From positions 50,703 through 114,702 of the forward strand of contig JAFGMV010000049.1 of NCBI GenBank assembly GCA_016927315.1: a stretch of DNA of 64,000 nt, given 5' to 3'. Within the stretch, counting starts at the first letter, position 1. The number at the start of each line of letters is the position of its first letter. A program made the position numbers and the translations under genes. Below the pieces are notes generated by a model that was given only the letters and a program-made list of their open reading frames with translations, was not told the origin of the DNA and did no database searches. The DNA comes from Anaerolineales bacterium. Lineage in GTDB: Bacteria; Chloroflexota; Anaerolineae; Anaerolineales; Villigracilaceae. Below are positions 34,083-43,224 of the stretch, piece by piece.

Positions 34083-36604
34083 ATGCCTACCCACATCCAG
34101 ATCCACAACGCCCGCCTGCACAACCTGCGCAACATCTCACTCAGCATCCCTCGCAGCCAGCTGGTGGTCTTTACCGGACTCTCAGGCTCGGGGAAATCAA
34201 CGCTGCTGTTCGATACCCTGCATAAGGAAGGCCAGCGCCAGTATATGGAATCGCTGGGGCTGGTGACCGACCAGCTGGCGAAACCGGCCGTCGATTCGAT
34301 CACCGGGCTTTCTCCTTCCATCAGTATCGACCAGCACCTGTCCAATCGCAGCCCACGCTCGACCGTTGGCACGGTTACAGAAGTATTTACCTACCTGAGG
34401 GTCCTGTTTGCTCGCCTCGGGCGCCGCCCCTGTCCCAACTGCGGGACCGGCGTTCCGCCCTCCCATAATCTGCAAGATGAGCAACTCTGGGATGAGGATC
34501 CACCGGAAGTACAGACCATCGCGTGCCCCGGCTGCGGTGCGGTCCTGCCCGAACTCGGGATGGCCAACTTCTCCTTCAATAAGCCCGAAGGCGCCTGTCC
34601 AACCTGCACCGGCTTGGGAACCGTCCACCAACCGATCCTGTCAGCCCTGGTAAATGAGAACCTCAGCCTCAACCAGGGAGCGATCACCGGTTGGGAAGAA
34701 TTCCATATCACCCATTACGGCGGGAATGTACTTAAAAACGCTGCCGAATACTATGGTTTTCATTTCGACCCCGAGCAGCCGGTCGGCGAGTATGCCCCAC
34801 AGGTAAAGGATTTCCTGCTGTATGGGATGAACAACCCCATCTTCACCCGGCATTACCCCGACAGGAAACCACCCAAGACAAATGCCCAAGGCCGTTTCGA
34901 GGGGGTGGTCACCAACCTGATCCGGCGCTACAACGAGCATGCCAATGATCCCAGGTACAGGGAAAAGATGGGGAAGCTCTTCCACCTGCAAACCTGCCCC
35001 GACTGCCGCGGCGCCCGCCTTAAAGCAGACAGCCGGTCAGTGACCATCGACAACATGTCGATCATTGATACAGGCCAGATACCGCTGGAACGTCTGGCCA
35101 CCTGGTTGGAGTACCTGCCCGGGACGATCGCTCAGGCAGAGATGCAGATCGCTGATCCGATCCTGGTTGATCTGAAAGAACGCCTCCGCCGGCTGGTGGA
35201 CGTCGGCGTCGGTTACCTGACCCTGGAGCGCTCATCGCCTTCGCTTTCTACCGGAGAGGCCCAGCGTCTGCGGCTGGCATCCCTGCTTGGATCCGGCCTG
35301 ACCGGGGTGCTGTACGTGTTGGATGAACCCACCATCGGCTGCACCCGCGCGATACCGAGCGCTTGATCCGGGTGCTGGGCAGGCTGCGCGACCAGGGGAA
35401 CACCGTCCTGGTGATCGAGCATGACCTGGAAATGCTCAAAGCAGCCGACTTTGTGGTTGAGGTTGGTCCGGGGGCCGGCAGGCATGGAGGCCAGATCGTG
35501 GTGGCCGGTGATCCGGAAACGGTCGGGAACTGCGAGAGGTCGCTTACCGGCGGTTACCTGTCCGGACGTCTGGTCTTTCCCGCTTCCAGATCCCGGACTG
35601 TCAACACCCGGGCGCTGACGATCCGCGGCGCCCGGGTGCACAACCTCAAGGACATCACTGCCAGGATCCCCCTGGGCCTGCTGGTAGCTGTCACCGGCCC
35701 CTCCGGTTCGGGGAAATCTTCCCTGATAATGGATATCCTCAACCCGGCCGCCCGCCGCCGCTTCAACCATGCGGCTGAACAGCCGGAGGAATACGGGGAG
35801 ATCGACGGTTGGGAATACCTCGACCGGGTTGTCACCATCGACCAGAATGCCATTGGCCGCACCCCGCGATCCAACGCGGCGACCTATTCGCAGGCCTTCA
35901 CCCCGATCCGCCAGGCTTTCGCCTCAACCAGCCAGGCCCAGCACAAAAAGCTGACCGCCCGGCACTTTTCTTTCAACATACCAGGCGGGCGCTGCGAACG
36001 CTGCCAGGGCGCCGGGGTGCTGTCGGTAGGGATGCACTTCCTGCCGGACGTGACCGTCCGCTGCCCGGCCTGCCGCGGGCGCAGGTTCCAAAAAGAAATC
36101 CTGGAGGTGCAGTACAACGGCTTTAACATCGCTGCTGTGCTCGACATGACCATCGAAGAGACCCGGGAGGTCTTCCGGGATGTGCCGGAGGCGGTCAGCC
36201 GGCTGCAACTGATGGTAGATGTCGGGCTTGGGTACCTGCAGCTGGGACAACCGGCGACCACCCTTTCGGGTGGAGAGGCCCAGCGAGTCAAGCTGGCCAA
36301 GGAATTGGGGCGAAACGCTCCCGGGCATGCGCTCTACTTGCTGGACGAACCCACGACCGGGCTGCACTCGGAAGACGCCGCCCGCCTGCTGGATGTACTG
36401 CAGCGGCTGGTGGACGCCGATAATTCGGTGGTGGTGATTGAACACAACCTGGAGTTCATCCGGGCCGCTGATTGGATCATTGATCTGGGGCCCGAGGGAG
36501 GCGAAGCAGGCGGGGAAATCGTGGCGGAAGGCACACCGCAGCAGGTCGCCGCTGCCGCAGACTCCCCCACCGGAAAATACTTACAGGCTGATGGGAATAA
36601 ATAA
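34083..36604 (+). pseudogene. UvrA2-like ABC ATPase, interrupted by a one-base frameshift
   Basis: Two abutting frames, 34083-35366 and 35363-36604, together encode one UvrA-class protein of about 840 residues. The first part has Walker [10 protein letters not shown], a zinc-binding C-P-N-C-G...C-P-G-C-G and the signature S-L-S-T-G-E-A-Q-R-L; the second has [17 protein letters not shown]...C-P-A-C-R-G-R, and T-L-S-G-G-E-A-Q-R-V. At about 35337-35340, ATC-GGC-TGC breaks the expected I-G-L-H-x-R-D-T-E-R-L; adding one C after GGC restores it exactly. The protein is shorter than housekeeping UvrA (about 940), matching UvrA2 types that lack the UvrB-binding domain and are tied to drug or damage tolerance. 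A sequencing error and true loss are both possible. Confidence 0.85.
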
Positions 36605-36625
36605 ATAAATATCGTCCTGTCTGGT

Positions 36626-36667
36626 AACATAACGGACTTTTTTGAAAACAAGTCCGTTATGTTTTAA
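36626..36667 (+). terminator. Terminator of the UvrA2-like gene
   Basis: AACATAACGGACTT (36626-36639) pairs perfectly with AAGTCCGTTATGTT (36650-36663), a 14-pair stem with a T-rich tail. Confidence 0.8.
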
Positions 36668-36671
36668 AGCA

Positions 36672-36747
36672 CACCGTGGTGATCCCACCAAAGCACCACG
36701 GTAAATTAAGCAAAACACCACGGTGTTTCACCCGCTTCACCGTGGTG
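36672..36747. repeat. Cluster of four CACCACGGT inverted repeats
   Basis: CACCGTGGTG occurs at 36672-36681 and 36738-36747, and its reverse complement CACCACGGT(G) at 36694-36702 and 36716-36725. The copies can form two small hairpins or one longer one, in the gap between converging genes. Confidence 0.8.
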
Positions 36748-36780
36748 CTTTGCTCGAAAAGAGCATTATTTCAACTCGAT

Positions 36781-37221
36781 TTACTTCAATGATTTGACAT
36801 AGGCCAGCAGGTGACCGATCTCTTCATCGCTCAAATGCCCGTATCCCGCCATTGTCGGGGCATAGCCGGCGACTACCTGCATGTTGGGATCGATGATCGC
36901 GCGCACGATATAAACATCATCGGCAATTACGGTCGTTCCGTCCGATAATTCGACTGGCGAACCGTAGAGTCCCTTGAAGGAAGGCCCGACCAGCTTGCTC
37001 CCGTCGGCGGCGTGGCAGGCCAGGCAGCCATTTGTTTTCGCAAGCTGCGCGCCGGCGGCGGCATTTGTCCCCTTGCCTTCCCCGGTGAAGCCATCCCCAT
37101 CCGGGTCGGGGTCCCGGGTCGCGGCCGGGGTAGGCGGGATCTCCGGAGCAGCGGGAGCCGCGCCGGTGCAGGCTGACAACAGCATAGAAAGCAGCACAAG
37201 GATCAGGAATTGTTTCATCAT
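36781..37221 (-). CDS. Class I cytochrome c lipoprotein
   Basis: A 146-residue lipoprotein: signal peptide with L-L-S-A-C lipobox, then a Pro/Ala linker and a small calcium-like D-P-D-G-D-G stretch. Heme is bound by C-L-A-C-H and the distal ligand is probably the Met of A-P-T-M-A-G-Y-G. Acts as an electron carrier on the outer face of the membrane. Two ATGs are in tandem (37221, 37218); the second has better spacing to GAGG. Not obviously linked to the cobalamin operon ahead of it, from which it is separated by about 55 bases without a clear terminator. Confidence 0.88.
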   Translation of the reverse strand: MMKQFLILVLLSMLLSACTGAAPAAPEIPPTPAATRDPDPDGDGFTGEGKGTNAAAGAQLAKTNGCLACHAADGSKLVGPSFKGLYGSPVELSDGTTVIADDVYIVRAIIDPNMQVVAGYAPTMAGYGHLSDEEIGHLLAYVKSLK

Positions 37222-37275
37222 TGCCTCGGATCTTCAGAATTGGGTAATTGTACCTGATTATGGAATGGGATCAGT

Positions 37276-37851
37276 TTACTTCACCCGCATTGGAATACCG
37301 GCCACCAGGAAATATACCTCATCCGCCTGGGATGCCAGCCTCTGGTTTGCCCGCCCGAGGAGATCGCGGTAGGCGCGGCCCAACGCATAAGGCGGCGCCA
37401 GTCCCAAACCGACCTCATTGGAAACCACCAGCAGTGTCACCTCGCTTTCACGTACCAGGGCGACCAGCGCTCCAACTTCATCCAGCACCTCTTGCTCGAT
37501 TCTGGGATCAAAAGGATCCGCACTGGGTTCCCCAAACGGGTCATCAACGGGGCCGGCCGCAGCAAGTAAATAATTCCCTACCAGCACTGTCATACAGTCC
37601 AGCAGGATGACAGACTGCCGGTCTTTGAACTGACTGAGTGCCCGGGCTGCTCCCACCGGGGCTTCCAGTGTCGTCCAGGCCGGCGGCCTGTCTGCGCGAT
37701 GCCTTTTCACCCGGAAGCGCATTTCTTCGTCCTTTGCTTCGGAGGTCGCCACATATAGGACCTGATCGCCCCCCAGCGTCCTGGCCTGCTGTTCGGCGAA
37801 GGAGCTCTTCCCACTGCGGGCCCCGCCCAGGATCAATATCAATTTACCCAT
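37276..37851 (-). CDS. cobU: Adenosylcobinamide kinase / guanylyltransferase
   Basis: A 191-residue bifunctional enzyme that phosphorylates adenosylcobinamide and forms the GDP derivative for nucleotide loop assembly. Walker A G-G-A-R-S-G-K-S-S at the N-terminus, the His of R-H-R-A-D-R-P that carries GMP, and V-S-N-E-V-G-L-G-L-A-P are diagnostic. The chosen ATG at 37851 overlaps the cobQ stop as ATGGGTAA. Last gene of the corrinoid operon. Confidence 0.93.
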   Translation of the reverse strand: MGKLILILGGARSGKSSFAEQQARTLGGDQVLYVATSEAKDEEMRFRVKRHRADRPPAWTTLEAPVGAARALSQFKDRQSVILLDCMTVLVGNYLLAAAGPVDDPFGEPSADPFDPRIEQEVLDEVGALVALVRESEVTLLVVSNEVGLGLAPPYALGRAYRDLLGRANQRLASQADEVYFLVAGIPMRVK

Positions 37852-39358
37852 CGCCGCCTCTTTCGACAATCTGCCGCAGCAGCTCCATATTCAATGAAGC
37901 CTCCAGTGTATCGGCCAGGCGCTCCAGGGAACCGGTAAAGTAGTCGACCGGCGCATTCCCGGCTGGCTTCCATCCCAGACTGCGCAGCCAGGCCTGCCGC
38001 AGGTCCTGATTTTCGAATAACCCGTGAAGATAGCAGCCCCAAACCCTGCCATCCGGGCTCATGGCCCCGTCGTCTTTATGGACCGGCCGCCCGTCCCGCT
38101 CCCGGATCTGCAGCCAGCTGCCCTCGCCGCTGGTCTGTCCCATATGGATCTCATACCCGTGCATCACGCGGTCTTGCAAACCGGATAACCAGCCAGCCCC
38201 TCCACTGAAATATACCTGCACCTGGTGGGTATCCTTCTTCCCGGCGGCAAAGCGGGTCCTGACCGGCAGCAATCCCAACCCCTCGAATTCTACGCTGCCC
38301 GATTCGATTTGATCCGGGTCCAGGATGATTTCTCCCAGCATCTGGTACCCGCCGCATATCCCGACCACCGCTCCCCCTTTTTCGGCAAACTGCAGGACGC
38401 GCTCGTCCAATCCCCGGGTCCGCAGCCACTGCAGGTCATTGCTGGTACTCTTGGTCCCCGGGATGATGACCGCCTGTGGTTCCCCGAATTCTTGCGGGCT
38501 GTTAACATAACGAAGGGCGACCCCGTGCTCTCTGGCCAGCGGATCGAAATCATCGAAATTGGCAATACGCGGCAGATGCAGCACGGCGATTTCCACCTGG
38601 CCGGCTTTTGGCTGGCTGGCCCCACGCGGGCTTTCAAGTGCGACCGCATCCTCTTCAGGAAGATGCAGGTCATGCAAGTAAGGAACAACGCCTAGCACCG
38701 GTGCGTTTCCCCTGTCTGCGAGTATCTGAACACCATCCTTGAACAGTTCGATATCCCCGCGGAACTTATTAACAATCAACCCCTTTACAAGTTCCCGTTC
38801 TTCTCCTTCCAGCAGCCAGAGCGTCCCCAGCAGTTGGGCAAAGATGCCGCCGCGGTCGATATCCCCCACCAACAGCACGGGGGCTTGTGCATAAAGAGCA
38901 ATGGCCATATTAACGATATCGCCCTCCCGCAGATTCAATTCAGCCGCGCTGCCCGCGCCTTCCACAATCACCAGCTCATACTTCTCTCGCAGGCGGTCCA
39001 GCGCTCCGACTGCGGCCTGCCACAGAACATCCTTTTCAGGGTAATATGCACGTGCGGTAAGCCTCTTCCAGGGCTGGCCTAACAGGATTACCTGGGACAT
39101 GGAATCGGCCTCCGGCTTGATCAACACCGGGTTCATGTCCACATGCGGCTGCAGGCCGCTGGCAAATGCCTGGGTGGCCTGAGCACGTCCGATCTCTCCG
39201 CCATCCGGGCAAACAGCGGCATTGTTCGACATATTCTGGGCCTTATAAGGGGCCACCCGGACCCCTCGCCGGGCAAACAGACGGCACAGGCCGGTCACCA
39301 TCAGGCTCTTCCCGGCCGAAGAACTGGTACCCAATACGACCAGCACCTTCCCCGGCAC
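37844..39358 (-). CDS. cobQ: Cobyric acid synthase (glutamine-hydrolysing)
   Basis: Amidates four side chains of adenosylcobyrinic diamide. The 504 residues match the family. The N-terminal ATPase-like domain opens V-L-G-T-S-S-S-A-G-K-S and includes Y-K-A-Q-N-M-S-N-N; the C-terminal class I amidotransferase domain carries the Cys in V-G-I-C-G-G-Y-Q-M-L and the His in L-H-G-L-F-E. The GTG start shares its G with the last base of the cobS stop (TAGTG), so translation is coupled. Corrin ring genes are not in this window, so the role here is salvage or late synthesis. Confidence 0.94.
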   Translation of the reverse strand: MPGKVLVVLGTSSSAGKSLMVTGLCRLFARRGVRVAPYKAQNMSNNAAVCPDGGEIGRAQATQAFASGLQPHVDMNPVLIKPEADSMSQVILLGQPWKRLTARAYYPEKDVLWQAAVGALDRLREKYELVIVEGAGSAAELNLREGDIVNMAIALYAQAPVLLVGDIDRGGIFAQLLGTLWLLEGEERELVKGLIVNKFRGDIELFKDGVQILADRGNAPVLGVVPYLHDLHLPEEDAVALESPRGASQPKAGQVEIAVLHLPRIANFDDFDPLAREHGVALRYVNSPQEFGEPQAVIIPGTKSTSNDLQWLRTRGLDERVLQFAEKGGAVVGICGGYQMLGEIILDPDQIESGSVEFEGLGLLPVRTRFAAGKKDTHQVQVYFSGGAGWLSGLQDRVMHGYEIHMGQTSGEGSWLQIRERDGRPVHKDDGAMSPDGRVWGCYLHGLFENQDLRQAWLRSLGWKPAGNAPVDYFTGSLERLADTLEASLNMELLRQIVERGGDG

Positions 39359-40101
39359 TACATCTCTCCCCGAAAAACAACCGCAAAGACCAGCAGCACA
39401 ACCAGTTCGATCAGCTCACATATCGCCCCGTAGCTGTCGCCTGTCAGACCCGGAATGCGACGCAGAACAAAGAGCCCGACCAGGCAGAGCACCAGTCCAG
39501 CCGACAGGAAAGCCGCCAACCCGATCCACCAGGACCCGGCCAGCCAGACAGCCGGCAAGCTGATCAGCGTGGCCAGGACGACCTGCGGCCAGCTGGTATT
39601 GTCTTTGATCTCACGCCCAAGCCCATGTTTTCGGCCATATGGAAAAGCAAAGATCGATACGGTCAGTCCCCAGCGGCCGAATGTTGGGGCCAGGAGCAGC
39701 CCCGCCAGCGGGTTCGCCAGGTGAGAGAGAGCAACATATTTGCTGAGCAGCAGGAACACACCACCGGCCACACCAAACGCGCCCACGCGTGAATCGCGCA
39801 GGATCTCCAGCCTCCGTTCGGGTGTGAACCCTCCGAACAGGCCGTCGCAGCTGTCTATGAAACCGTCAAAATGCAGGGCGCGGGTGAACAACAACCACAA
39901 CCCCAGCACAACGACCGCAGAAACCTGAACCGGGAACAGCTGCTGCAGCGCGGCTTGAACGCCAAACAGCAGGCTTCCAAGCGCCAATCCCACCAAGGGA
40001 TACCAGCCGGTGGACCGCCCCAATTCCTGCAAGCTGAACTGCCGGCGGACAATGGCAGGGAAAATGGTTAAAAACTGGAGTGCGGCAAATATCGGTATCA
40101 T
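39358..40101 (-). CDS. cobS: Adenosylcobinamide-GDP ribazoletransferase (cobalamin synthase)
   Basis: A 247-residue polytopic membrane enzyme that joins alpha-ribazole (phosphate) to adenosylcobinamide-GDP, the last step of cobalamin assembly. L-Q-F-L-T-I-F-P at the start, H-F-D-G-F-I-D-S-C-D-G-L-F-G-G and R-L-E-I-L-R-D-S-R-V-G-A-F-G are family signatures with the metal-binding acids. GGAGACATACG precedes the ATG. The 139-base gap to cobT shows no riboswitch or promoter that I can support. Confidence 0.93.
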   Translation of the reverse strand: MIPIFAALQFLTIFPAIVRRQFSLQELGRSTGWYPLVGLALGSLLFGVQAALQQLFPVQVSAVVVLGLWLLFTRALHFDGFIDSCDGLFGGFTPERRLEILRDSRVGAFGVAGGVFLLLSKYVALSHLANPLAGLLLAPTFGRWGLTVSIFAFPYGRKHGLGREIKDNTSWPQVVLATLISLPAVWLAGSWWIGLAAFLSAGLVLCLVGLFVLRRIPGLTGDSYGAICELIELVVLLVFAVVFRGEM

Positions 40102-40240
40102 CGTATGTCTCCGAACGGTTTTAGTTTGTCCGTTTTCGAATCGATTACTATGCAGCCGCTGCCTGGAAACCGCCAGATACAGCAGCCTGGTGCAAATTTA
40201 CCCGGCACGGCAGGCATGCAGTTCCGCATTGCAAACAAGA

Positions 40241-41290
40241 TCACGCTTTCCCGGATACACCCGCATCCTCAAAGGTCGCCATTTCGGCCAAAAGCCTGCA
40301 GGCGGCTTCAGCCAGTGAGAGACCCAGCGCAGCCCCGGTCCCTTCACCCAGACGCAGGTCGATATCCAGCAAGGGCTTCAACCCCAACCATGACAGCATC
40401 GCCGCGTGTCCATACTCCTGTGAACGGTGGGCCGCGATCAGATATGGATGCACGGCCGGGGCAATCGTCACCGCCAGCATGGCAGCCGCAGTGGAAATGA
40501 ACCCATCCACCATCAGCGCTTTGCTGTTGGCGGCTGCGCCCAGGATCAGGCCAACCAGGCCACCGATCTCGAAGCCGCCTAGCTTTGAAAGAATATCCAG
40601 ACCATCGCCCGCATCGGGACGGTTCACTTCCAGGGCTTTCTTGACCGCTGCGATCTTCCTCTGCAGCCCATCGTCATTCACACCGGTGCCGCGGCCGACG
40701 ATGCTCTCTGGCGATTCTCCAGTCAGGGCGCAGGCGATGGCCGCCGAGGGGGTTGTATTGCCGATCCCCATTTCTCCCATCCCAAGGATGTCCAGCCCGC
40801 GGTCGAGCTGTGATTCGAAGACCTCCACCCCTGCCAGGACTGACTGCTCAGCCTGAGCCAAGCTCATCGCAGGTCCCCGGGTAATATTGGCCGTGCCGGG
40901 CGCAATCTTTTTTACCACCAGGTCTGGGTGCGGGGGCAGGTCGCCGGCGACACCCATATCGACGATCACCACCCGGGCGCCAACATACCGGGCCAGTACA
41001 TTGATGGCTGCCCCGCCGCGCAGGAAGTTCGATACCATCTGCGTGGTCACCTCCTGCGGGAAGGCGCTGACCCCTTCAGCCGCCACCCCATGGTCTCCGG
41101 CCATCGTGATGATCACCTTATGCCTGATCGCCGATACCGGTTTCCGATAGATAGCTGCCAATTGGATAGAGAGATCCTCCAATCTTCCAAGGCTGCCGGC
41201 TGGTTTCGTCAACCTGCCCTGACGGGCAGCCGCCGCGGCCGCGGCCTGGTGATCCGGCGCCTGGATACGCGCCAGTACCTGATCTAACAT
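40241..41290 (-). CDS. cobT: Nicotinate-nucleotide dimethylbenzimidazole phosphoribosyltransferase
   Basis: Makes alpha-ribazole phosphate, the lower ligand nucleotide. The 349-residue frame from ATG 41290 starts M-L-D-Q-V-L-A-R-I as the family does, and shows K-P-A-G-S-L-G-R-L-E, M-A-G-D-H-G-V-A-A-E-G-V-S, G-M-G-E-M-G-I-G-N-T-T, and the C-terminal acid in L-R-L-G-E-G-T-G-A. Upstream ATGs at 41311 and 41329 exist; the latter overlaps cobO. GAAAGGACG is upstream of 41290, if rather far. Confidence 0.93.
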   Translation of the reverse strand: MLDQVLARIQAPDHQAAAAAAARQGRLTKPAGSLGRLEDLSIQLAAIYRKPVSAIRHKVIITMAGDHGVAAEGVSAFPQEVTTQMVSNFLRGGAAINVLARYVGARVVIVDMGVAGDLPPHPDLVVKKIAPGTANITRGPAMSLAQAEQSVLAGVEVFESQLDRGLDILGMGEMGIGNTTPSAAIACALTGESPESIVGRGTGVNDDGLQRKIAAVKKALEVNRPDAGDGLDILSKLGGFEIGGLVGLILGAAANSKALMVDGFISTAAAMLAVTIAPAVHPYLIAAHRSQEYGHAAMLSWLGLKPLLDIDLRLGEGTGAALGLSLAEAACRLLAEMATFEDAGVSGKA

Positions 41291-41315
41291 AGGTTGAGCC
41301 CGTCCTTTCATTTGG

Positions 41316-41843
41316 TTAATGATCCACACCCCGCAGCGAAGCGAGCCCTTGTTCTGAGTAGTGATGGTGGATCTCGTTCATTTCCGTAACAAGATCAGCA
41401 GCGGCTATTAAAGCTTCGGGGGCATCCCGCCCGGTAATCACCAGGTGCAGTCGATCCGGTTTATTCACCTCCAACCAGTCCAACACCTTCCGGGTATCCA
41501 ACCAGCCGAAGTGCAGCGGCAGCGTGAACTCGTCCAGGACCAGCAGATCATACTTTCCACAGCAGATGTGTTTTTGGGCAGTCTCCCAGGCCTGGACGGC
41601 CAGCTTCTTTGACTGCCGCAAGTCTTTACTGTTCCAGGTGCAGCCATCGCCGAGAGGCAGGATTTCAAGCCCGATCCTGGCCGCTGCAAGATATTCACCA
41701 TAATTCGCTTCACCGCTCTTCAGGAACTGCAGCATGCAAACCTGCATCCCGTGTCCCCATGCGCGCAGCATCATCCCCAGGGCTGCGGTAGTTTTGCCTT
41801 TCCCGTCCCCGGTATTCACGATGACCAATCCTTCTGGTTTCAA
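41316..41843 (-). CDS. cobO: Corrinoid adenosyltransferase CobO/BtuR-type, copy 2
   Basis: A 175-residue ATP:corrinoid adenosyltransferase. P-loop N-T-G-D-G-K-G-K-T-T-A-A-L-G, R-A-W-G-H-G, V-L-D-E-F-T-L-P-L-H-F-G-W-L and V-I-T-G-R-D-A-P are present. It overlaps the upstream copy as ATGA (41840-41843). It shares most motifs with that copy but differs in C-terminal tail and cysteine content. Either duplicate function or partition between corrinoid precursors is possible. Confidence 0.9.
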   Translation of the reverse strand: MKPEGLVIVNTGDGKGKTTAALGMMLRAWGHGMQVCMLQFLKSGEANYGEYLAAARIGLEILPLGDGCTWNSKDLRQSKKLAVQAWETAQKHICCGKYDLLVLDEFTLPLHFGWLDTRKVLDWLEVNKPDRLHLVITGRDAPEALIAAADLVTEMNEIHHHYSEQGLASLRGVDH

Positions 41844-42367
41844 AATTCTACTCCCTGCTGCCCCATGACGCCTGATTCGAATGGATGCTTGACCATTTTC
41901 ATCTCTGTGGCCAGGTCTGCTTTCTCAAGCAGCCTGTCCGGCGCGTCCCGTCCGGTCACCACCAGGTGCAGTCTGGCGGGTCGATTTTCTTCGATCCAGG
42001 CCAATACCGTCTCGGTATCCAACCAGCCAAACTTCAAGGGATAGGTAAATTCATCCAGGACAATGAGATCGTATCGATCACTGGCGATCTTTTCTTCTGC
42101 GATACCCCAGCCATGCTCGGCCCGTGCTGCGGTCTCGTCCAGATTCTTCGACATCCAGGTAAACCCGTCGCCGGTGGTATGCCATTCGATGCCCAGCTTC
42201 TCGGCAGCCTTCCTTTCGCCCCACCTGCCCTTTTCGGTCTTCATGAACTGGATCACGCAAATGCGATAGCCGTGCCCCCAAGCCCGCAGCGCCATCCCAA
42301 AAGCGGCTGTAGATTTGCCCTTACCATCCCCGGTATTTACAACCAACAGGCCTTTGCGCTCACTCAT
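41840..42367 (-). CDS. cobO: Corrinoid adenosyltransferase CobO/BtuR-type, copy 1
   Basis: A 175-residue enzyme adding the 5'-deoxyadenosyl group to reduced corrinoids. P-loop N-T-G-D-G-K-G-K-S-T-A-A-F-G, R-A-W-G-H-G, V-L-D-E-F-T-Y-P-L-K-F-G-W-L and V-V-T-G-R-D-A-P are intact. Its start overlaps the btuD stop by four bases (ATGA). Position directly after the importer suits adenosylation of incoming corrinoid. Confidence 0.92.
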   Translation of the reverse strand: MSERKGLLVVNTGDGKGKSTAAFGMALRAWGHGYRICVIQFMKTEKGRWGERKAAEKLGIEWHTTGDGFTWMSKNLDETAARAEHGWGIAEEKIASDRYDLIVLDEFTYPLKFGWLDTETVLAWIEENRPARLHLVVTGRDAPDRLLEKADLATEMKMVKHPFESGVMGQQGVEF

Positions 42368-43200
42368 TGCCCGGCTCCCGCGCAGCCAGCGGCCTGCACA
42401 GACTCAGTGATGAGAAGGCCTTTTTGGTAGGAACTATCCGGAAGGATCAAGGGAGTCCCGTAGTCAGGATGAGGGATAACCCTGACAGAAGTGTTGTAAA
42501 CTGCCGCAAGGTTCGCCTCGGTTAAGACTTCTCCCGGCCTGCCGGCGGTTACAACCTGCCCATTGTGAAGGAGAACTACGCGGTCAGCGTACAACGCGGC
42601 CAGATTCAAGTCGTGGATTACCATCAGGACGGCTTTTTGCATTTCAGAAGCCAGAACGCGGATCAGGTTCAATGTGAGGGATTGATGCTCGAGGTCCAGG
42701 TATGTGGTTGGCTCATCAAGGAGCAAGACAGCTGTGTTCTGGACCAGTGCGCGCGCCAGCAAGACCCGCTGTTGTTCCCCCCCGGAGAGCCGGCCAACCA
42801 GGCGATCGGCCATATCCGTAATATGGGTATAATCCAGTGCTTCCCAGACAAGGCGGTGGTCGCCCTCCGAAAGGTGTCCCAGCCAACCCAGGTAAGGAGT
42901 GCGGCCAAGCAAGACCGTCTGGTAGACCGTGAAGTCGGGCGGCAAATTATGGGCCTGGGGGACCACCGCCAGGAAACGCGCCCGTGAAGTGTGGTCCAGT
43001 CGGGTTACATCGCGCCGCTGGATAAAGACCCTGCCCTGTGCGGGCTTCAATACCCCGCTGAGCACTCTTACCAGGGTCGTTTTACCGGCCCCATTCGGTC
43101 CAACGACAGCCACGACTTCGCCGGGCTGGACATCCAGGTTGACATCCTGCAGTACCGGATCTTTTAAGTATCCGGCGCAAAGATTCGAAGTCTCAAGCAT
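42364..43200 (-). CDS. btuD: Corrinoid ABC transporter ATP-binding protein
   Basis: A 278-residue ATPase of the BtuD/FecE family. Walker A G-P-N-G-A-G-K-T-T, Q-loop P-Q-A-H, signature L-S-G-G-E-Q-Q-R-V-L-L-A-R-A, Walker B L-L-L-D-E-P-T and the switch His are intact. AAGGAAG precedes the ATG, 24 bases after btuC. The riboswitch and the neighbours identify the cargo as a corrinoid. Confidence 0.9.
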   Translation of the reverse strand: MLETSNLCAGYLKDPVLQDVNLDVQPGEVVAVVGPNGAGKTTLVRVLSGVLKPAQGRVFIQRRDVTRLDHTSRARFLAVVPQAHNLPPDFTVYQTVLLGRTPYLGWLGHLSEGDHRLVWEALDYTHITDMADRLVGRLSGGEQQRVLLARALVQNTAVLLLDEPTTYLDLEHQSLTLNLIRVLASEMQKAVLMVIHDLNLAALYADRVVLLHNGQVVTAGRPGEVLTEANLAAVYNTSVRVIPHPDYGTPLILPDSSYQKGLLITESVQAAGCAGAGQ

Positions 43201-43224
43201 CGTAACTTCCTTTCATCCTGTTCT

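Noticed and set aside
36672..36747. CRISPR-like short repeats
   Set aside because: Units are only 10 bases, occur in both orientations and have unequal spacers, so they are not a CRISPR array.
40102..40240. Second cobalamin riboswitch between cobT and cobS
   Set aside because: Neither strand shows the conserved core or B12 box; only short chance pairings are present.
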